Made by a program: the position numbers and the translations under genes
Notes under the pieces: generated by a model
The model's database searches: none
The model's input: only the letters and a program-made list of their open reading frames with translations
What the model was told of the DNA's origin: nothing
Assembly (NCBI GenBank): GCA_011620315.1
Contig: WOZO01000221.1
Location: forward strand, 1-48,254
Reading direction: 5' to 3'
Length of the DNA stretch: 48,254 bases
DNA from: Sideroxydans sp.
Lineage (GTDB): Bacteria > Pseudomonadota > Gammaproteobacteria > Burkholderiales > Gallionellaceae
In this document: one piece after another, positions 43,522 through 48,254 of the stretch
Layout of the letters: each line of letters begins with the position of its first letter
Numbering within the stretch: position 1 is the stretch's first letter

Positions 43522-44379
43522 TCAAACCAGCTTAAGCAACCGTTCGGCATTCCGGTAGAGCACATTATCCAGCACCTCGTCCCTGAATCCCAGTTGCAGG
43601 AAATCGTCCACCGTCTGGCGCATCGCGCGGAAGGGATAGGAGGTGGCGAACAGCAACTGCTCGCGCAGGAAGCTGTTGGCCGCTTCGACATACAGGTTGC
43701 TGCCCGGCTGGAAGATGTACATATCCGGCACCAGATGCACGTTCTCGTAACGGAAGGCGACGCCGATGATCTCGTTCACGTAGGGATAGCAGCCGTGATA
43801 GACGACGATATTCAGGTTCGGGAATTGGCGCGCGATGCGGCCGATAGGCGCGGGGTCGGTGTGTTCGAAGTTGGGCGTGGTCGGGCCGGACATGATGAAC
43901 ACGGGCAGGCCCAGTTGCGCGCAAGCGTCATACACGGGCAGAAATTGCGCATCGTCTGCCGCCACGGCCGGGGCACCGAACCCCGGCTCGACGTTGATGC
44001 CGCGCAGGCCAAGCTGTTTGGTGGCGCGTTCGATCTCGGCCAGTGCCGCTTTCACACCATGCGTTTGCGGATCGACCGAGGCGATGCCGATCAATTCCTG
44101 ATGCGGCGCGGTGATCTCCTGGATGCGGTCGTTGGAGATGCTCAACGACGGCGTGTCGCGCCCGACTACCACGGCGGAGGTGATGCCGCTCTCGCGCACC
44201 TCGGCGACGAATCCTTCCAGCGTGTGCGAACGCACGAAGTGTTCGTCGTGTTTCGAGCCGACGCGGCGGTTCAGCCACTTGGCGACTTCATATTCCTGGG
44301 TGCCCGGCGTCGCGCCGTAGAAGTCGTGCAGGAACGACGGCCTGCTGCGCAGGTCGATGATCTTTCCGGAGTAGCTCAT
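43522..44379 (-). CDS. Amidohydrolase-family protein with incomplete metal site
   Basis: A 285-residue TIM-barrel protein of the Amidohydro_2 type. The strand-1 motif, normally D-x-H-x-H, is IDLRSRP; and the final motif, normally a GTDYP-like Asp, is FATSYPF. A central His (VVYHGCYP) remains. It therefore seems to lack some metal ligands. It lies 16 bp after ssuB in the same direction and is probably in the sulfonate operon. Function unknown. Confidence 0.78.
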   Translation of the reverse strand: MSYSGKIIDLRSRPSFLHDFYGATPGTQEYEVAKWLNRRVGSKHDEHFVRSHTLEGFVAEVRESGITSAVVVGRDTPSLSISNDRIQEITAPHQELIGIASVDPQTHGVKAALAEIERATKQLGLRGINVEPGFGAPAVAADDAQFLPVYDACAQLGLPVFIMSGPTTPNFEHTDPAPIGRIARQFPNLNIVVYHGCYPYVNEIIGVAFRYENVHLVPDMYIFQPGSNLYVEAANSFLREQLLFATSYPFRAMRQTVDDFLQLGFRDEVLDNVLYRNAERLLKLV

Positions 44380-44395
44380 ATTTTTTTCCTATAGG

Positions 44396-45193
44396 TTAAT
44401 TTTGGCCGAGTTCCCCGCCCAGCACTTTGTCGAGCACCAGCCCTTCCAGCGCGGCGAACTCGGCGGTGCCGCGCTCGCGGCGGCGCGGCAGGTCGATGTC
44501 CAGATCCAGAGTGATGCTGCCGTCCTCGATCAGCACGACCCGGTCGCCCAGCGTGACGGCTTCCGCCACGTCGTGCGTCACCAGCAGCACGGTGAAATCG
44601 TGCTGTTGCCACAGGCGTTCGATGAGGCGCTGCATCTCGATGCGGGTCAGCGCATCCAGTGCGCCCAGCGGCTCGTCCAGCAACAGCAGACGCGGCTGGT
44701 GCACCAGCGCCCGGGCCAATGCGACGCGCTGGCGCTGGCCGCCGGACAGGTTTGCCGGCCATTCGTCGGCACGGTCGGCCAGGCCGACTTCGTTCAATGC
44801 CGCGAGCGCCGCCGCACGGCTGTCGCCCGGCAATCCCAGCGCCACGTTCTGGATCACCGTGCGCCAAGGCAGCAAGCGCGAATCCTGAAACATGATGCGC
44901 ACGTCCTGACTGATGCCGGTGAGCGGCTGCCCGTCCAGTGTGATGCCGCCCTCGCTGGCTGGCTCAAGCGCCGCCAGCAAACGAAGAAAGGTGCTCTTGC
45001 CGCAGCCGCTACGCCCCACGATGGCGACGAATTCACCCGGCGTAATGCTTAGATCAAGACCTCGCAGCACTTCTCGCGCGCCGAAGCGTTTCACAACCCG
45101 TGTCGCGTTCACCGCCACGCCGTGCTGACGGCTTGCGGCTGCGACCTGGGCAAGCTCGATGATGTTGGTTTCCATTTCAGTTTGTTCTCTCAC
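44396..45193 (-). CDS. ssuB: Aliphatic sulfonate ABC transporter ATP-binding protein
   Basis: ATPase of the alkanesulfonate importer, 265 residues. Walker [19 protein letters not shown], signature [15 protein letters not shown] and Walker [13 protein letters not shown] are intact; SsuB-type lineup. GTG 45193 overlaps the ssuC stop (GTGA); an ATG at 45175 is an alternative. The first about 25 residues are non-conserved. Confidence 0.93.
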   Translation of the reverse strand: MREQTEMETNIIELAQVAAASRQHGVAVNATRVVKRFGAREVLRGLDLSITPGEFVAIVGRSGCGKSTFLRLLAALEPASEGGITLDGQPLTGISQDVRIMFQDSRLLPWRTVIQNVALGLPGDSRAAALAALNEVGLADRADEWPANLSGGQRQRVALARALVHQPRLLLLDEPLGALDALTRIEMQRLIERLWQQHDFTVLLVTHDVAEAVTLGDRVVLIEDGSITLDLDIDLPRRRERGTAEFAALEGLVLDKVLGGELGQN

Positions 45194-45960
45194 GAAGTGC
45201 TATAACCTGCATGCCACCTCAACCAGCGCCGCTCAAGTAGGACGGCCAGCATGTCGGACACCTTGCCCAGCACGGCGTAAATGCCGATACCCAACACCAC
45301 CACATCGGTTTGCAGGAAATCGCGCGCGTTCATGGTCATGTAGCCGATGCCGCCGTTGGAGGCGATGGTTTCCGCCACCACCAGAAACAGCCACATGTAT
45401 CCGAAAGACAGCCGCAAGCCGACGAGAATAGAAGGCAATGCGCCGGGGAGGATGACTTCCTTCAGCAGCGCGATGCGCCCCAGTCCATAGACCTTGCCCA
45501 TCTCGATCAAGCCCTTGTCCACCGAACGCAGACCGTGAAACGTGTTGATGTAGATGGGAAAGAACACGGCCAGCGCGACCAGAAAGATCTTGCTCTCCTC
45601 CTCGATGCCGAACCACAGGATGACCAGCGGGATCAGCGCCAACAAGGGAATGTTGCGCACCATCTGGATGGTGGAATCGAGCAGTCTCTCGGCGACACGC
45701 GACAGCCCGGTCACAAAGCCCAGAATAAAACCGATTCCCCCGCCGACCAGCAATCCGGCCAAAGCGCGTTGCAGGCTGATGAAAAAATGATGCTGCAACT
45801 CGCCGGACGCGGTCAGCTCGACCCCCGCCTTGATGACATCCAGCGGGGCGGGCAATATCCGGGCAGTCAGCCAGCCGAAATGCGACATGGTCAGCCATGT
45901 CACAAGGATGGCGACAGGCAACAGCCAACCAAGCGAAAACACGGCAATGCGTTTCAACAT
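45190..45960 (-). CDS. ssuC: Aliphatic sulfonate ABC transporter permease
   Basis: Permease of 256 residues, about six membrane segments. The coupling loop [20 protein letters not shown] and the later [15 protein letters not shown] are as in SsuC. It follows ssuD by 3 bp and overlaps ssuB by 4 bp. Confidence 0.93.
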   Translation of the reverse strand: MLKRIAVFSLGWLLPVAILVTWLTMSHFGWLTARILPAPLDVIKAGVELTASGELQHHFFISLQRALAGLLVGGGIGFILGFVTGLSRVAERLLDSTIQMVRNIPLLALIPLVILWFGIEEESKIFLVALAVFFPIYINTFHGLRSVDKGLIEMGKVYGLGRIALLKEVILPGALPSILVGLRLSFGYMWLFLVVAETIASNGGIGYMTMNARDFLQTDVVVLGIGIYAVLGKVSDMLAVLLERRWLRWHAGYSTS

Positions 45961-45963
45961 GAC

Positions 45964-47139
45964 TCAGCTCTGCGCGATCTTGAGTTCGGGCTTGTCTTTC
46001 ACGATGCCGCCGAACGGACCGCTGACCACCGTGCCTGCACCGGGAAGTTGCTGGCGGCCTTTGCCGGGCAGCAACGGAAACACCAGTTCGGCGAAACGGT
46101 AAGCCTCTTCCAGATGCGGATAGCCTGACAAGACGAAGGTATCGACGCCAAGATCGGCATATTCCTGCAAGCGGGCCACAACTGTCTGCGGATCGCCCAC
46201 CAGCGCCGTGCCTGCACCGCCGCGCACCAGCCCCACGCCCGCCCACAGATTGGGGCTTACTTCCAACTCGGCGCGTGTCCTCGCCTTGCCACCTTTGTGC
46301 AGCGCGGACATGCGGCGTTGCCCTTCCGAATCCAGCTTGGTCAGCGTGCCTTGTGCCTGGGCGATGGTCTCCTCGTCGAGCTTGCCGATGAGCTCCTCTG
46401 CGGCAGCCCAGGCTTGCTCTTCCGTCTCGCGCACGATCACATGCACGCGCAGGCCGATGCGTACTGTCCGGCCGAACTTCTCGGCGCGCTGGCGCACGTC
46501 GGCGATCTTCTTCGCAACGGCTTCCGGTGTCTCGCCCCAGGTGATGTACAGATCGACCTTCTCTGCTGCCAGTTCGTGCGCAGCCTCGGAAGATCCGCCG
46601 AAGAACAGCGGCGGGTAAGGCTTCTGCACGGTGGGAAACAGCAGCTTCGCGCCTTTCACCTTGTAGTGCTTGCCTTCGAAATCCACCGCCTCGCCCTCGT
46701 GCGCCTTGGCCATGATCTCGCGCCACAGCGTGACGAACTCGCGTGCGGCTTCATAGCGCTCGACGGAATTCTCGAACAGGCCATCCCCCTCCAGCTCGGC
46801 TGAATCGCCGCCCGCCACCAGATTCAGCGCGAGCCTCCCGCCGGACAAGCGGTCGAGCGTGGCGACCTGGCGCGCGGCCAGCGCGGGTTGCAGCAGACCG
46901 GGACGCAGCGCCACCAGGAACTTCAAATTGCACGTTGCACCGATCAGCGCGGAGGCGACCACGAACGGGTCCTCGCAGGAGCGTCCGGTCGGGATCAGCA
47001 CGCCATCGTAGCCCAGCGTATCGACGGCGGAACCGAGTTGCTTCAGGTAATCGAAATCCAGCGGGCGCGCGCCCTGCTGCGAACCGAGATAGCGGCTGTC
47101 GCCGAAAGTCGGGATGAACCAGAAAATATTAAGTGACAT
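45964..47139 (-). CDS. ssuD: FMNH2-dependent alkanesulfonate monooxygenase
   Basis: Splits C-S bonds of alkanesulfonates to aldehyde and sulfite with FMNH2 and O2. At 391 residues it matches SsuD. Features: [15 protein letters not shown], the [16 protein letters not shown] segment (active-site Cys region), [13 protein letters not shown] and NLVAGGD. The FMN reductase SsuE is not in the window. Second gene of the ssuA-D-C-B unit. Confidence 0.95.
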   Translation of the reverse strand: MSLNIFWFIPTFGDSRYLGSQQGARPLDFDYLKQLGSAVDTLGYDGVLIPTGRSCEDPFVVASALIGATCNLKFLVALRPGLLQPALAARQVATLDRLSGGRLALNLVAGGDSAELEGDGLFENSVERYEAAREFVTLWREIMAKAHEGEAVDFEGKHYKVKGAKLLFPTVQKPYPPLFFGGSSEAAHELAAEKVDLYITWGETPEAVAKKIADVRQRAEKFGRTVRIGLRVHVIVRETEEQAWAAAEELIGKLDEETIAQAQGTLTKLDSEGQRRMSALHKGGKARTRAELEVSPNLWAGVGLVRGGAGTALVGDPQTVVARLQEYADLGVDTFVLSGYPHLEEAYRFAELVFPLLPGKGRQQLPGAGTVVSGPFGGIVKDKPELKIAQS

Positions 47140-47196
47140 CAGAACTCTCCTGAAAATGCCATGCGAAGCCGCCGATGCTGCCTCGCAAGCGGGTGA

Positions 47197-48165
47197 TTAT
47201 TTCTTTGCGACTTTCTTGGCTTCTTTTGGCAACCACACCACTTCACGGATACTCAGCTTCTTCGGGATCAGCTTGAGGTCGCTGAAGGTATCGGCGATGT
47301 CTTGCTGCTCGCCGATCACCTTGTCATTCAGGTAGCTCACGCCATAGCCGCCACGGGCAAGCGCCAATTCGACGATGCCGACGTCCAGACCGACGATGGG
47401 CGCGAGTCTTTCAGCGGCAACGCGCGGAGATTTCTCGATCCATTTGTCCACCTTGATGACTTCATCGAAAGCGGCATCGATGACTTTGGGATAGCGGCTG
47501 GCATAGGTCTTTTCCGCGAGATAGAACGCGTAGTTGTTGACCAATCCCTTGCCATCCTGGAGCACGCGCGCGCCGATCTGTTTTTCAGCTGCAGCCAAGA
47601 ACGGATCCCAGATCACCCATGCATCCACGCTGCCGCGCTCGAAAGCCGCACGCGCATCGGAGGGTTTCAAATAGGCGGTTTCGACATCGCTGTATTTCAG
47701 GCCGGCCTTTTTCAGTGCGCGCACCAGCAGGTAATGCACGTTGGAGCCTTTGTTCAACGCGATCTTCTTACCTTTCAGGTCGGCGACCGATTTGATGGCG
47801 GAATGTTTGGGCACGATGATGGCTTCACCGCCAGGTGCAGGCGGCTCGTAGCCGATGTAGCTGAGGTTTGCACCTGCCGCTTGGGCGAATATGGGCGGCG
47901 TTTCCCCCACGACACCGAAATCAATGCTGCCCACGTTCAAGCCCTCCAGCATTTGCGGCCCGGCCGGGAATTCGGTCCAGGTGACCTTGACGCCCAACGG
48001 TGCCAGACGTTTTTCCAACTCACCGGTCGCCTTCAGCAGGATCAGCGGGCCGAATTTCTGGTAGCCGACGCGCAACACATCATCGGCAGCAAGTGCCACA
48101 GGAGAGATTGCCGACGCGATCACGCCGGCTAGCAAAATGGACAACAGGCGATGCAGGGATTTCAT
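47197..48165 (-). CDS. ssuA: Aliphatic sulfonate-binding protein
   Basis: Periplasmic binding protein of 322 residues. A Sec signal peptide (MKSLHRLLSILLAGVIASA) ends near ALA-ADD. The mature part has LRVGYQKFGPLILLKA, FPAGPQMLEGLNVGSIDFG (two blocks) and KGKKIALNKGSNVHYLL, all typical of SsuA. AAAGGAAA precedes the ATG. It appears first in the leftward ssu operon; only 89 bp of its upstream region are in view and no operator was recognised there. Confidence 0.94.
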   Translation of the reverse strand: MKSLHRLLSILLAGVIASAISPVALAADDVLRVGYQKFGPLILLKATGELEKRLAPLGVKVTWTEFPAGPQMLEGLNVGSIDFGVVGETPPIFAQAAGANLSYIGYEPPAPGGEAIIVPKHSAIKSVADLKGKKIALNKGSNVHYLLVRALKKAGLKYSDVETAYLKPSDARAAFERGSVDAWVIWDPFLAAAEKQIGARVLQDGKGLVNNYAFYLAEKTYASRYPKVIDAAFDEVIKVDKWIEKSPRVAAERLAPIVGLDVGIVELALARGGYGVSYLNDKVIGEQQDIADTFSDLKLIPKKLSIREVVWLPKEAKKVAKK

Positions 48166-48254
48166 GGGATTTCCTTTCGTGTGAGATGAACTAAGCGTTT
48201 AACCCGGATATTTCACACAAACAGGGTCGGCACAGGCTTGAAACCCGCATAGAA

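Overview
The window looks like a chromosomal segment of a GC-rich, sulfur-metabolising proteobacterium. Gene content and protein style point to Betaproteobacteria, perhaps Nitrosomonadales (Gallionellaceae or Sulfuricellaceae-like), but I cannot name a species. There is no rRNA, tRNA, CRISPR array or intact transposase. Nearly every region deals with sulfur: ergothioneine, sulfide and persulfide oxidation, sulfate uptake, cysteine synthesis and storage, methionine entry, and sulfonate scavenging.

Layout. 1-2613 (+): a 5'-damaged DUF427 gene, then egtB and egtD for ergothioneine. 2617-9229 (-): a fatty-acid beta-oxidation cluster (short-chain dehydrogenase, PsrA-like TetR regulator, a collapsed fadE remnant, a FadN-type fused fadB, fadA, a hot-dog thioesterase) with two PsrA-type operators. 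9515-10354 (+): an EamA exporter. 10418-15274: an ArsR-rhodanese regulator divergent from DsrE, persulfide-dioxygenase-type MBL and MFS genes, running into decayed genes. 15310-18437: an XRE regulator, a GGDEF cyclase, a PatB/MalY lyase, a rhodanese and an IS630 transposase relic. 18604-21904 (+): a histidine kinase with a cysteine-rich GAF region, a LuxR response regulator and a type I sulfide:quinone oxidoreductase.

21962-25607 (-): cysT-cysW-cysA-cysB sulfate uptake and regulation. 25759-31175 (-): rhodanese, cysK, cysE, XRE regulator, Family 2A encapsulin shell and its cysteine-desulfurase cargo. This is a sulfur-handling protein nanocompartment embedded in a complete serine-to-cysteine pathway, and is the most striking system here. 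31384-34299 (-): an RBBP9-type hydrolase, a MetA-fold homoserine acyltransferase and MetY. 34716-40231 (-): a sulfonate/nitrate-type ABC importer with an acyl-CoA-dehydrogenase-like flavoprotein, an AhpD-like protein and an AraC regulator. 40701-42320 (-): a 2OG-Fe oxygenase and an EAL protein. 42337-43341 (-): the sulfate-binding protein. 43522-48165 (-): ssuA-ssuD-ssuC-ssuB plus an amidohydrolase.

The sulfur units appear to share regulation. Near-identical promoter elements precede the encapsulin/cysteine operon and metY. An inverted CTTAT/ATAAG site with an 11-12 bp gap sits before cysT, between metY and a putative sRNA, and before sbp; the local CysB homologue is the obvious candidate regulator. 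Two putative small RNAs share a hairpin, a CU-rich loop and a terminator. Several genes (fadE, a rhodanese, an amidotransferase, an MFS gene, a transposase) have lost their middles or an end, suggesting deletion-driven decay or, less likely, assembly collapse.
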